Shown here: in pieces, positions 33,479 to 43,991 of the stretch
Position numbering within the stretch: position 1 is the stretch's first letter
Layout of the letters: each line of letters starts with the position of its first letter
Assembly (NCBI GenBank): GCA_022009795.1
Contig: CP091724.1
Coordinates: 372,001 to 436,000 of the forward strand
Source: Anaerotruncus sp.
GTDB taxonomy: Bacteria; Bacillota; Clostridia; Oscillospirales; Acutalibacteraceae
Reading direction: 5' to 3'
DNA: 64,000 nucleotides
Notes under the pieces: model-generated
Seen by the model: only the letters and a program-made list of their open reading frames with translations
The model's database searches: none
What the model was told of the DNA's origin: nothing
Translations under genes and position numbers: made by a program

Positions 33479-34284
33479 TATGAATTTTTCTCCGTAAGCG
33501 TTGTTATAAGCGCAGCAAAATCCTTTGCCGTTCTTGTGCCGGTTTCGTTTACCTCCTCAGAGGTTATCGGCACATCGCGCAAGCCGCACGCTAAATTAGT
33601 TATGCAGCTTATGCCGCAAACCCTAAAGCCGCAGTGCTTTGCCGCTTGCGCCTCCGTTGCCGTGCTCATGCCGACGGCGTCCGCACCCAGCATAGAGCAC
33701 ATTTTGATTTCCGCCTTTGTTTCAAACGCAGGTCCGCCGAGTTGAATATAAACGCCTTTTTTTATGTTTATTCCGCATTCCGCAGCGGCGGATTTAATCA
33801 GCTTTATAAGCTCTTTGTCGTAAACATTGCTCATATCCGGAAAACGCACGCCGAGTGACTCGTCGTTTTTGCCGGTTAGGGGAGACGGCACAAAGCTTGA
33901 AATATGATCCTCTATTATCATAAAATCGCCGGGATTGAGATTTTTGTTTATTCCGCCGGCGGCGTTTGTTAAAATCAAATTTTCGGCTCCCATAAGCCGC
34001 ATAAGCCTTATCGGCACGGCGGTTTGTGCGGCTGTGTAGCCCTCGTAAAGGTGAACTCTGCCTTGCATAAGCACACATTCCTCGCCGCTTATGTTTGCAA
34101 ATATAAATCTGCCCTTGTGCCCCGGAGCGGTGGAAACGGGGAAATCGGGAATATCGGCATAGTTTATAACCGCCGCTGCATTAAGTCCGTCTGCAAAATC
34201 ACCGAGTCCGGAACCGAGCACAATTGCCGTTTTCGGTTTTGCGTCAGTTTTGCTTAATATGTATTCAAGTTGTGTTTCAAGCAT
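33478..34284 (-). CDS. Purine nucleoside phosphorylase
   Basis: Intact 268-residue trimeric-type phosphorylase. Phosphate loop VLGSGLGDFAD near residue 25, NAAGGINKNL, the purine-site Glu in GGPAFET and CITNLACG near residue 230. The Asn in TNLACG corresponds to the residue that is Asn in 6-oxopurine PNPs and Asp in methylthioadenosine phosphorylases, so inosine-type substrates (including methylthioinosine) are expected rather than MTA itself. It opens a minus-strand operon with mtnA (4-base overlap) and the deaminase. Confidence 0.9.
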   Translation of the reverse strand: MLETQLEYILSKTDAKPKTAIVLGSGLGDFADGLNAAAVINYADIPDFPVSTAPGHKGRFIFANISGEECVLMQGRVHLYEGYTAAQTAVPIRLMRLMGAENLILTNAAGGINKNLNPGDFMIIEDHISSFVPSPLTGKNDESLGVRFPDMSNVYDKELIKLIKSAAAECGINIKKGVYIQLGGPAFETKAEIKMCSMLGADAVGMSTATEAQAAKHCGFRVCGISCITNLACGLRDVPITSEEVNETGTRTAKDFAALITTLTEKNS

Positions 34285-34369
34285 TTTATCAGTCCTTTGT
34301 AAAATCGGTGCATTTTAACTCTATTATCAGTATAATTCTTTTTTTGCCTGCCAAATCAATAAATTTCTA

Positions 34370-34398
34370 TTGCATTATTATCGCGATTTTGATATTAT
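34370..34398 (+). promoter_or_regulatory. Promoter of the BMP-type lipoprotein gene
   Basis: TTGCAT 34370-34375, 17-base spacer, TATTAT 34393-34398. It lies in the divergent gap between the phosphorylase and the lipoprotein gene. Confidence 0.55.
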
Positions 34399-34437
34399 AT
34401 TCTATAAGATATTTTTAATATCGGAGGGAAACTGTAT

Positions 34438-36279
34438 ATGAAGAAAAATTCTTTTCCGCATTTATGTGCGCCGCTTTAATTGCGGTTTCGGCATTTGCTT
34501 TTTGCCGGTTGCTCAAAGGCCGATCAGGCGTCTTATCAAATCGTTATGATTACGGACGGCGGTACGGTTACGGACGGATCTTATAACCAAAGCGCTTGGC
34601 AGGGCGTTAAATCCTTTGCCGAGGAATCCGGATCATCTTATCGCTATTATCAGCCAAAAGTTTCGGACGGCGAAACGCTTTCAACCGAAAACGCAGAGCA
34701 ATATATCGACCTTGCCGTTAAAAAGGGCGCCGAATATATTGTTTTGCCCACGGATGTGTTTGAGGTTGCCGTTTATGATAAGGCTCCGCTTTACAGCAAT
34801 GTTAAATTCATTCTTGCAGATGGCACTCCCCATGCGCAGAACGACGATACAGATGCTTATATCGAAAATGTTATGTGTGTTTCGTTTGACAGCCTTCAAA
34901 GCGGCTTCCTTGCAGGCTATGAAGCTGTTATGGCCGGCAACACAAAGCTTGGGTATCTCGGCTCGGTTAAATCAAAAACATCTTCTCTTTACGGCGCAGG
35001 CTTTGTTCAGGGTGCGCAGTATGCCGCAGATCAGCTCGGTGTGCCCGTAAGCATGGATTATGCCGATTATGATTCTTCACTTTTAAATTACGACTACACG
35101 GTTACTCTCACGGCAAATTATCAAAAGCTTGATGATTATAACGGTGATTACTTTATCGTTAAGGTTGTGAGCGGCACAGGCTCCGGCACTTATACAGAAG
35201 GTCAAAATGTTACTCTTACCGCCGATCCGGCCGAAAACGGCAAGGTGTTTGACCATTGGGAATGCAAGAGCAACACCGATGGCGTTAAGGATTCCAAGGT
35301 TAATCTTTCCACCAAAAAGAAGCCGCAAACAAACTTGCTTGTTGAAAAATGCAATTGCACAATCACCGCTGTTTACCGCGATGCCGAAAGCGAAACATAT
35401 CCCGTTGTTGTTAAGAATATAGACACCGTTTCGGATTATTACACCGAATATCTTATGAGCGGCAATTCCGCCACGGTTACGGCTCCCTCCGCACCGTCCG
35501 GAATGGAATTCAGCCACTGGGAAACAAACGGTTATGTTCTTGAAGACACAACTCAAAAAACGGTTACCGTAACGGTAAACGACGATAATAAGGGTGTAAC
35601 TCTTACTCCCACTTATGTAAACAGCGATGTTCCGAATTTCCGCGTTAATGTCGTAACCGGCGAGGGGGGCGACGGCCAATCCAACGGTTCGGGTTGGTAC
35701 AGTGCAGATGATGTTGTTCCCGTTTCCGCGGCGGCTCCGAAGGAAGGATATATCTTCACTCATTGGAGTAATGCCGATCAGCTCGGCTACGGCGCAGATA
35801 TAGTTATGGCAAACGAATATTATCAATCCACCACCTTCACAATGGTAAATCGCGTTCAGGCATTGCCGGAGGATATGTTTGATAAGGGCGATACGCTTAT
35901 TTTTGCAGGCGGATGCGATGAGGAAAACACCGTTGCAGAAGCCACAAAGAAATACAGCGACCAAAAATGGGCATTCGGCGCTCAAAACTATCAGCTTAAT
36001 TGGGAAAATTATCTCGGTATTTGCGTTAAGGATTACGGCAATGCAATCGAAGCCTGCCTTAAGGATTTTAAAGGCGGCCACACATATACCGGCGATTGCT
36101 CGAATAACGGAATTTACCTTTCGCATTCTAATGCCGATAATGCAAGCGGTAAGGTTGATGAAATCGCAAATCTGCTTGCCTCCGGTGAAATCGCTCCCAC
36201 TCCGGTTGCACCCGGTGCGGATGTTAGGCTTGTTGTTAATTCAAACTGCTTAACTCTCAACTATTGGATTTATTCCTAA
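34438..36279 (+). CDS. BMP/Med-family substrate-binding lipoprotein with inserted InlB-like repeats
   Basis: Exported lipoprotein of about 613 residues: a short basic start, hydrophobic segment and FAGCSKA lipobox (Cys near 34510). Residues about 30-205 match the N-terminal half of basic membrane protein (PnrA-like) binding proteins: ITDGGTVTDGSYNQS, VLPTDVFEVA, AGFVQGAQYA. Residues about 465-560 match the second half with LIFAGGCDEENTVAEA. Between them (about 35100-35850) lie three beta modules, each ending in a DHW/SHW/THW motif, as in divergent InlB B-repeats (Listeria-Bacteroides type). BMP proteins bind nucleosides; no transporter genes are nearby. Breaks only near 34450-34500. ATG 34438 follows GGAGGG. 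Confidence 0.78.
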
Positions 36280-36305
36280 TTGCCCGGTTTAATAATTGCA
36301 TAAAA

Positions 36306-36348
36306 TTAAGCGGCTTGGTTTTTGCCAAGCCGCTTTTTGCTGTGTTTT
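36306..36348 (+). terminator. Terminator of the lipoprotein gene
   Basis: AGCGGCTTGG / CCAAGCCGCT stem with a T-rich loop, followed by TTTTTGC. A strong intrinsic terminator. Confidence 0.88.
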
Positions 36349-36483
36349 TGTATATTAAACAATTTGGAGTCGGTTTCTTAAAAAGATATTGCATTTGTTT
36401 CAAACTGTATTTAAGCAATCGTCGATCGTCCGGTTTCATAAGCTTTTTTTGCCGATCGAGAAGGCTGCGCCAACCTTTTTTTG

Positions 36484-36530
36484 CCGAGTGAATAAAGCAC
36501 TCGGAAGTTGAGTGCTTTATTGAGTTTTTG
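36484..36530. other. Two overlapping, mutually exclusive hairpins
   Basis: CCGAGTG (36484-36490) pairs with CACTCGG (36498-36504); alternatively AATAAAGCACTC (36491-36502) pairs perfectly over 12 bases with GAGTGCTTTATT (36510-36521), followed by GAGTTTTTG. The two folds share bases, as in attenuator switches. The 486-base gap 36280-36765 between convergent genes has no gene I can support; it holds this, the flanking terminators and repeated CTTTTTTTGCCGA blocks. Confidence 0.6.
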
Positions 36531-36706
36531 TTATATATCAGAATAAAAATAACCGCACAATTCTCAAAAAAAGTTGATGGCAATTTGTAGGCAAAGCTCA
36601 GGCCGGCTGTCTGTCGGGCAGTTGCTTGTTTATTTACATTATAATTTTTATTATCAATACTTTCAAGTACATATATTTCAGGCTTACTTAAGAATATATT
36701 TAGATT

Positions 36707-36738
36707 AAAAAGGCACATCGTCGGATGTGCCTTTTGTT
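36707..36738 (-). terminator. Terminator after dapF
   Basis: AAGGCACATC / GATGTGCCTT stem with a 4-base loop; on the minus strand it is followed by TTTTTAATC, placing it after the arginine-operon end. Confidence 0.82.
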
Positions 36739-36765
36739 ATATAACGGAAAAATTACACTGCACCG

Positions 36766-37609
36766 TTAATATTCGATTTCGCCTGTAAACACAAGATTGC
36801 AATCGCCCGTAAGCAGAACTCTGTCGTCCGTGTAATTAACAATTAAATCGCCGCCGCGAAGCTTGACGGTGATGTCCTCGCCTTTGGCGCATTTGCCGTT
36901 AAGAACAGCTGCAACCGCTGCCGCGCAGGCACCCGTGCCGCATGCAAGCGTTTCGCCGTTTCCGCGCTCCCAAACACGCATTTTAATTGTGTGCTCGTTT
37001 ACTATTCTCACAAATTCCGTGTTTACTCGTTCGGGGAATATTGGGGCATTTTTCAAACTGCGGGCCTGTTTTTTCAATGTCAATTTTATCAACATTATCC
37101 ACAAACACTATGCAGTGCGGGTTTCCCATTGAAACGCAGGTTATTTTGTATTTGCTGCCGCCGATTTTAACCTTTCGGTCGTTGATAATATCGCCGTCAA
37201 GCAAAAACGGGAATTTGCTTAGGCTCCAAATACGCTTTGCCCATATTTACGGTAACGGAGGAAACTTTGCCGTTTCTCGTAAATAAATCAAGCACCTTAA
37301 TTCCGCTTGCCGTTTCAACCGTGATTCTGTCTTTATCAACAAAACCGTTGTCGTAAAGATATTTGCCGACACAGCGAATGGAATTGCCTGCCATTTTGCC
37401 CTCTGAACCGTCAAGGTTAAAAAAATGCGCATTTTTGGCATTTGCAATTTTTTTGAATCTTCAATAAGCACAATTCCGTCACCGCCGATGCTCTTGTGTC
37501 TGTCCGTAAACTCAATAGCCAGGCTTTCGGGGCAGGTGATTATGCCGCATTTGTTATTAAAGAAAATATAATCGTCGCTCGTGCCCTGCATCTTGCTGAA
37601 TTTAAGCAT
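36766..37609 (-). CDS. dapF: Diaminopimelate epimerase, in frame with upstream carB
   Basis: Interconverts LL- and meso-diaminopimelate for lysine and peptidoglycan. Two catalytic cysteines are visible: GNSIRCVGKY (about 37370) and ETLACGTGACA (about 36920). The N-terminal MQGTSDDYIF has Asp where most family members have Asn. Breaks near 37425-37445 (A7), 37205 and 37045. I place the start at ATG 37609 by family alignment, but the carB frame continues into it with no stop and there is no good ribosome site before it, only a weak GAAAAGAG. It may be made as part of a fusion protein. Confidence 0.85.
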
Positions 37610-40600
37610 GCTCTTTTCGCTTCGCATGTTGTTTATATCCACAAGCTCCGTGTTCATTTGATTGTATCGGCTTGCGATAATGTCGGCAAGTGCGTTTGCC
37701 GTGTCAAGCGAGGTGAGCGTTGCTATACCGAGCTGGTTTGCGCGGTTGAAAAGCTTAATGTAATCGGCTATGCTTTTTTTATCGCTCTTGCCGGTGTAAA
37801 CAATGTAATCAAGCTTGCCGCTTTCAACCAAATCCATAATAGAATTATCATCACGCAGCTTGTTTACCGTTTTAACATCAATTCCGAGGCTTGAAATGGC
37901 TTTTGCCGTTTCGGGAGTTGCCCAAAGCTGTGCGCCTAAATCATCAAGCTTCTTGGCAAGGTTTACGATTTCATATCTGTCTTGTTTGGTAACCGTTATC
38001 AAAACGCCGTGGCGCTCAATTTTTTGCGAATCAATGTTGAAGCCGGCGGAAACAAGCCCTTTAAACAATGCCTCGTTCAGATTTTTGCCAACGCCCAAAA
38101 CCTCGCCCGTTGATTTCATTTCGGGGCCGAGCTGGCTGTTTACATTGTTAAGCTTTTCAAAGCTGAATACGGGCACCTTAACCGCATAATAGGGCGGAAT
38201 CTTGTAAAGCCCCGGTTTGTAGCCAAGCTCTTTAAGAGTTGAGCCTACCATTATTTTGGTGGCAAGCTCAACCATCGGCACTCCCGTAACCTTGCTGATA
38301 TAGGGGATTGTGCGCGATGCTCTCGGGTTTACTTCAATAACATATAGCTCGTTTTGATATGTTAAATATTGAATGTTCACAAGACCCTTTGTTCCGAGTG
38401 AAAGCGCAAGCTTTTCGGAAACGTCGCAAATCTTGTGCAGCATTTTATCCTGCAAATTGTATGGCGGATAAACGGCAATTGAATCGCCGCTGTGAACGCC
38501 CGCGCGTTCGATGTGCTCCATAATGCCGGGAATAAGCACATCTTTGCCGTCTGAGATGCAGTCAACCTCAAGCTCCGTGCCCATCATGTATTTATCCACA
38601 AGCACAGGGTTTTCTATGCCCTGGCGCAGAATGATGTCCATATATCTTTCAACATCGTCGCTAGTATAGGCAATGGTCATATTTTGACCGCCGATAACAT
38701 AACTCGGCCTCAATAAAACAGGATATCCGAGGGAGTCTGCCGCATTTAAAGCACCCTCAAGAGTTGTAACGGAGGTTCCCTTCGGGCGGAAAATGTGAAA
38801 TTTTTCAAGCAGCTTGTCGAATTTATCTCTGTCCTCGGCAACGTCGATACCTTCGGCAGAGGTGCCGAGGATTTTTATGCCGTTGCCGTCAAGAAATTTG
38901 GTAAGCTTGATTGCCGTTTGGCCGCCGAATGCCACAACAACGCCCATCGGCTTTTCAACCTTGATGATGTTCATAACATCCTCGGGGCAGAGCGGCTCAA
39001 AATAAAGCCTGTCGCCTGTGTCGAAATCTGTTGAAACGGTTTCCGGGTTGTTGTTGATTAAAATAACCTCATAGCCAAGCTCTTTAAGAGTCCAAACGCA
39101 GTGAACGGAGGAATAATCGAATTCGATGCCTTGGCCGATTCTTATGGGGCCGGAGCCTAAAACGATTATGCGCTCTTTTTCGCCGCGCTTTATTTCGCGG
39201 CTTTCGCAATGCTCGTCGTATGTTGAATAAAAATACGGTGTTTTTGCGGCAAATTCGGCGCCGCAGGTGTCAACCATTTTATAAACGGCTTCCTTGTGGA
39301 ACGCAAGGGGAGAGCCGCTTATGCGTTCAATTGCCTCATCTGTATAGCCGAACTTTTTGCCCTTTAAGTATAAATCGTTGCTCACCGTCGAATTTTCGAT
39401 TTGTGCTTCATAATCGGCAAGGTTTTTTAGTTTGTATAAAAACCATTCGTCAATCATCGTTATGCGGTGAATTTCGTTAACGGAAATTCCGCATTTCAGT
39501 GCACGGAAAACGGTAAACAGCCTTAAATCATCCTGATTTGAAAGTGCCTGCGGCAAATCAAGCTTTGAAACAGCTTTGTTGTTTAGCGTGTCAAGCCCGA
39601 TTTCCGCACCGCGAACGGCTTTCATTATCGCCATCTCAAAAGATGGGGCAATGCTCATAACCTCGCCCGTGGCTTTCATCTGCGTGCCGAGCGTGCGCGA
39701 TGCGTTTATAAATTTGTCAAACGGCCATTTCGGCACCTTAACAACCACATAATCAAGCGTTGGCTCAAAGCAAGCGCAGGTTTTTGCCCGTAACATCGTT
39801 TCGTATTTCATCAAGCGTGTAGCCAAGCGCGATTTTTTTGTTGTAACCTTTGCAATCGGGTAGCCCGTTGCCTTTGAAGCAAGCGCCGAGGAACGCGAAA
39901 CGCGGGGATTAACCTCGATTACGCTGTATTCAAAGCTTTCGGGATTAAGCGCAAATTGGCAGTTGCAGCCACCCTCAATCCCAAGCTCGGTGATAATGTC
40001 TAGCGAGGCACTGCGCAGCATTTGGTATTCCTTGTCGCCGAGCGTAACAGCCGGGGCGATAACTATGCTGTCGCCCGTGTGAACGCCTACTGGGTCAAAG
40101 TTTTCCATGGAGCAAACGGCAATAACATTGCCTACGCCGTCCCTCATAACCTCGAATTCAATTTCTTTCCAGCCGGCAATGTATCTTTCAACAAGAATTT
40201 GCGTTATCGGGCTGAGCATAAGTCCGTGCTTTGCAACACGGTCAAGTTCTTCCTTGTTGTGTGCCACGCCGCCGCCTGCGCCGCCGAGTGTAAATGCGGG
40301 TCTTATTATAACGGGATATCCGATTTTTTCTGCGATTTTTTCCGCGGTTTCAATGTCGTTTGCAATATCGGAGGGTACGACTGGTTGCCCGAGCTTTAAC
40401 ATTGTGTCGCGGAAAAGTTGCCTGTCTTCTGCTTTGTCTATCGCTTGTGCGTCGGTGCCGAGCAGGCGAACTCCCATTTTGTCAAGATATCCGTCCTTTG
40501 CAAGCTGCATTGAAATAGTAAGCCCCGTTTGGCCGCCGAGGCCGCCCAAAATGCTGTCCGGCCTTTCTTTTTCGATAATGCGCTTAACGGTTTCTTCGGT

Positions 40601-40807
40601 AAGCGGTTCAAGGTAAATATGGTCTGCAAGTGCTTTGTCCGTCATAATCGTTGCGGGGTTTGAATTAACAAGCACCACTTCCACACCCTCGTCTTTAAGA
40701 ACGCGGCACGCCTGTGCGCCTGCATAGTCAAATTCCGCCGCCTGGCCGATAACAATAGGGCCCGATCCGATAACAAGCACCTTTTTATACTTTTTATCAA
40801 GAGGCAT
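37610..40807 (-). CDS. carB: Carbamoyl-phosphate synthase large subunit, arginine copy
   Basis: Second CarB of the window, about 1,066 residues up to the dapF junction. It has both ATP-grasp halves (VIGSGPIVIGQAAEFDYAG and VLGSGPIRIGQGIEFDYSS), the loops GGAGGGVAHN and GGQNMTIAY, and an MGS-like C-terminal domain. Its place after carA in the arg operon assigns it to arginine synthesis. The frame is open throughout; only about 39770-39850 is scrambled by two cancelling run-length errors. After LTSLDT the protein continues IIASRYNQMNTELVDINNMR and then directly into DapF without a stop. Confidence 0.95.
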
Positions 40808-41887
40808 TATTCGTTACCTCCCATCACTTTTAATGAATTTGTCAAACAAAAAAATCTTGTGTCGTGCGGACCGCTGCATGCTTCGGGGTGAAATTGCACG
40901 GAAAATGCATTTTTGTTGGGGTAATCCGCGCCTTCGTTTGTGCCGTCATTTGCGTTGATGTAGCTTATAATGCCGCCGCACTTTTCGATTTCATCATTTA
41001 AAACTGCATAGCCGTGGTTTTGCGAGGAAATGTATGTTCTGCCCGTTTCAATGCACTTAACGGGTTGGTTTACCCCTCTGTGGCCGTATTTCAGCTTTGT
41101 GGTTTTGGCGCCCATGGCAAGTGCCAATAGCTGGTGACCGAGGCAAATTCCGAAAATAGGCTTTTTTTCCGATAAGCTTTTTAAGCTCGTTAATGCAATC
41201 TGCGTTGTCGCTCGGATCTCCGGGTCCGTTAGAAAGCATAATGCCGTCCGGATTGAGCTTCAGCACATCATCCGCCTTTGTGCCGCTCGGCACAACCGCC
41301 ACATTGCAGCCGCGCTTAACAAGCTCGCGCACAATGTTTTCTTTTTTGCCGTAATCCAGCAGCACAACATTGTATTTCGGGCTTTCGCAGGCAACGGGCA
41401 GCGGAGTTTTTGCAGTAACGGCTTCAACCGCTCCGCTTACTCTGTATGTCTCAACCTTTTCTTTATCAAAATTTCTCGGATCGGAGCATATCATTGCGTT
41501 CATAACGCCGCTTTCCCTGATGATTTTTGTTATCTCGCGTGTGTCAACATCATAGATTCCGGGAATATTGTTGTCTTTCAAATATTTGTCAAGCGTTTCA
41601 CCGCATCTAAAGTTGGAGGGATTGTCGCACTTTTCGCGCACAATGTATGCCGTAAGATACGGCTTTGCGCTTTCCGCATCCTCCGCTATAAAGCCGTAGT
41701 TGCCTATAAGCGGAAATGTTTGCAGCACGATTTGCCCGTAATAGCTTGGGTCGGTAAGCGTTTCGATGTATCCGCACATCCCTGTGGTAAACACAAGCTC
41801 GCCGCAAACATCACCGCCCGCGCCGAAGCGCTTCCCTTCAAATATATGTCCGTCCGCCAGGCATATATAAACTTTTTCGTTATCCAT
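40807..41887 (-). CDS. carA: Carbamoyl-phosphate synthase small subunit, arginine copy
   Basis: Glutaminase subunit of about 358 residues. LSNGPGDPSD, the cysteine in GICLGHQ (about 41140) and the C-terminal FHPEA define the class I amidotransferase domain. One break near 41160 (seven T on the plus strand) splits the frame at the active site; a second lies near 40850. Its start overlaps the argF stop and its stop overlaps the carB start, so translation is tightly coupled. It differs clearly in sequence from the pyr copy at 20648-21736. Confidence 0.93.
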
Positions 41888-42828
41888 TAAAAAAACATCC
41901 GTTTCGGTTTATTTGTTTTTGGCCGAGAAGCTTAACCAGCACGGCCTTTTGTGCGTGAAGTCTGTTTTTCGGCTTCGTCGAATATTTCATCTGCATGGGC
42001 TTCAAACACCTCTGCTGTGATTTCCTCGCCCCTGTGTGCCGGCAGGCAGTGAAGCACCATCGCGTCATCGTGAGCCGCCGCCATAACTTCGTCGTTTATC
42101 TGATAATTTTTGAAAATCTTTTCGCGCTCTGCTTTTTCCTGCTCCTGACCCATTGAAGCCCAAACATCCGTGTAAATAACATCGGCATCTTTTGCGCAGG
42201 CAAGTATATCGTCGCTGCATGTGAATTTGCCGTTTTCGCTTGCCCATTTTATGATTTCGGCATCGGGCTTGTAATCAGCGGGGCAGGCGATTGCACATTC
42301 CATTCCCATTGTGATTGCGCCGACGATAAGACTGTTTGCCATATTATTGCCGTCACCGATAAAGCAGAATTTAAGGCCGTCAAAGGTGTTTTTTTATGCT
42401 CGCGAATGGTCATTAAATCCGCAAGCACCTGGCAGGGATGGCAGTAATCGGTAAGTCCGTTGATAATCGGAATTGAGCCGTATTTTGCAAGATCCTCAAC
42501 CTCTTTTTGCTCAAATGTTCTTATCATTATGCCGTCAAGATAGCGGGAAAGAACCCTTGCCGTGTCCTGCATGGGCTCGCCTCTGCCGATTTGAAGATCT
42601 CTGTTTGAAAGGAATAATGCCTGGCCGCCGAGCTGATACATGCCCGTTTCAAAGGAAACTCGCGTTCTTGTGGAGCTTTTTTTGGAAAATCATGCCGAGC
42701 GTTTTTGCCTTTAAGCAAATGGTGCTCGATTCCGTGCTTTGTTTCGTATTTAAGTTGATCGGCAAGATTCAGCAAATCAAGAATTTCGTTTTTTTGTCCA
42801 AATCCTTTAATTTAAGTAAATGCTTCAT
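41880..42828 (-). CDS. argF: Ornithine carbamoyltransferase
   Basis: Makes citrulline from ornithine and carbamoyl phosphate. SSTRTRVSFE (about 42655) is the carbamoyl-phosphate loop, HPCQVLADLMT (about 42440) the partner loop and HCLPAHRGEE (about 42040) the ornithine-site cysteine block. Expected length of about 310 residues. ATG 42828 lies inside the argD end (17-base overlap). Breaks near 42685-42700 (T7 on plus strand), 42390 and 41960. The last residues before the stop at 41880 are uncertain, because the final T7 run may also be shortened. Confidence 0.93.
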
Positions 42829-43987
42829 TTTTTTCAATAACCTCTTTCAATATATTAAGCCCTTTGTCAAGCTCGTTTTTGCTTATGTTAAGCGCAGGCA
42901 AAAGCCTGATTTTTGTTTTGGCGGTCAGCACAAGAAGCCCTCTTTCAAGGCACTCTGCCGCAATCTCTTTTGCCGGCTTTTCGGTTTCTATGCCGAGCAT
43001 GAGCCCCATGCCCGAAATTGATTTAACGCCTTTGATTTTGCCGAGATAATCCCTGATGTAATCGCCCTTTGCGGCAACCTCATTAAGGAATTTATCGTCT
43101 ATTCTTTCAACAATGCTTATAGCACCGGCTGCGGCAATCGGATTTCCACCGAAGGTTGAGCCGTGTGAACCCGGTGTAACCGTGTCCTTAAGCTTTTCAC
43201 CGAAAAGCACCGCGCCCATCGGCAAACCGCCCGCAAGCCCTTTGGCAGTTGAAACAATATCCGGCGTTATGCCGTAATTCATGTATGCAAAATATTTGCC
43301 CGTTCTGCCGTTGCCTGTTTGAACCTCGTCAACGGCAACAAGAATATCTTTTTCTGCGCCTATTTTTGCGATCTCATGCACAAATTCTTCGTTCAAATTA
43401 AGCACGCCGCCTTCACCCTGAACACATTCAAACATAATTGCGCACACATCGTCCGTAATCATATCGTTAAGCGCTTTTATATCGTTTGCCGGGCAATATT
43501 TAAAGCCGGGAGTGAACGGACCGAAAACGGTGTGAAAGCCGTCCTGCCCCGTGGCGGAGAGCGTTGTTATCGTTCTGCCGTGGAACGAATTAACAAGGGT
43601 GATAATTGTTTTTCTGCCCTCTCCGTATTTGTCGAAGCTGTATTTTCTTGCGAATTTTATCATGCCCTCGTTTGCTTCGGCACCGCTGTTTGCAAAGAAA
43701 ACCTTTTTCATTCCCGTTTTTTCACAAAGCAGCATCGCAAGGTCGGCGCAGGGCTTTGTGTAGTAAAGGTTTGAAGTGTGCTGAATTTTATCAAGCTGCG
43801 CTTCAACTGCGCTTTTCCATTCTTCATCCGCAATGCCGAATGCCGTAACGCCTATCCCAGAGCCGAAATCTATGTATTCTTTTCCGTTTTCATCCCACAC
43901 GGTTGAGCCTTTGCCGCTCGAAAGCGCAACATCGAATCTGCCGTATGCGTGAGAAACAAATTCATTGTCTTTTTCTTTTGTATTCAT
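42812..43987 (-). CDS. argD: Acetylornithine aminotransferase
   Basis: Intact PLP enzyme of about 391 residues converting N-acetylglutamate semialdehyde to N-acetylornithine. FANSGAEANEGMIK, AVDEVQTGNGRTGK and the PLP lysine in STAKGLAGGLPMGA are all present. I use ATG 43987 (NTKEKDNEF), which has CAGGTGAG upstream and sits 2 bases after the argB stop; an in-frame ATG 39 bases upstream lies inside argB. Class III aminotransferases of this kind also accept succinyl-diaminopimelate semialdehyde, which could tie in with dapF downstream. Confidence 0.94.
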   Translation of the reverse strand: MNTKEKDNEFVSHAYGRFDVALSSGKGSTVWDENGKEYIDFGSGIGVTAFGIADEEWKSAVEAQLDKIQHTSNLYYTKPCADLAMLLCEKTGMKKVFFANSGAEANEGMIKFARKYSFDKYGEGRKTIITLVNSFHGRTITTLSATGQDGFHTVFGPFTPGFKYCPANDIKALNDMITDDVCAIMFECVQGEGGVLNLNEEFVHEIAKIGAEKDILVAVDEVQTGNGRTGKYFAYMNYGITPDIVSTAKGLAGGLPMGAVLFGEKLKDTVTPGSHGSTFGGNPIAAAGAISIVERIDDKFLNEVAAKGDYIRDYLGKIKGVKSISGMGLMLGIETEKPAKEIAAECLERGLLVLTAKTKIRLLPALNISKNELDKGLNILKEVIEKNEAFT

Positions 43988-43991
43988 ATTC

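Noticed and set aside
35083..36126. 347-residue minus-strand ORF opposite the lipoprotein gene
   Set aside because: It is the antisense shadow of the strongly supported lipoprotein frame, with no start signal.
36257..36718. 153-residue minus-strand ORF in the 36.3-36.7 kb gap
   Set aside because: Composition is low-complexity, it runs through two terminator hairpins and has no ribosome site or recognisable family.
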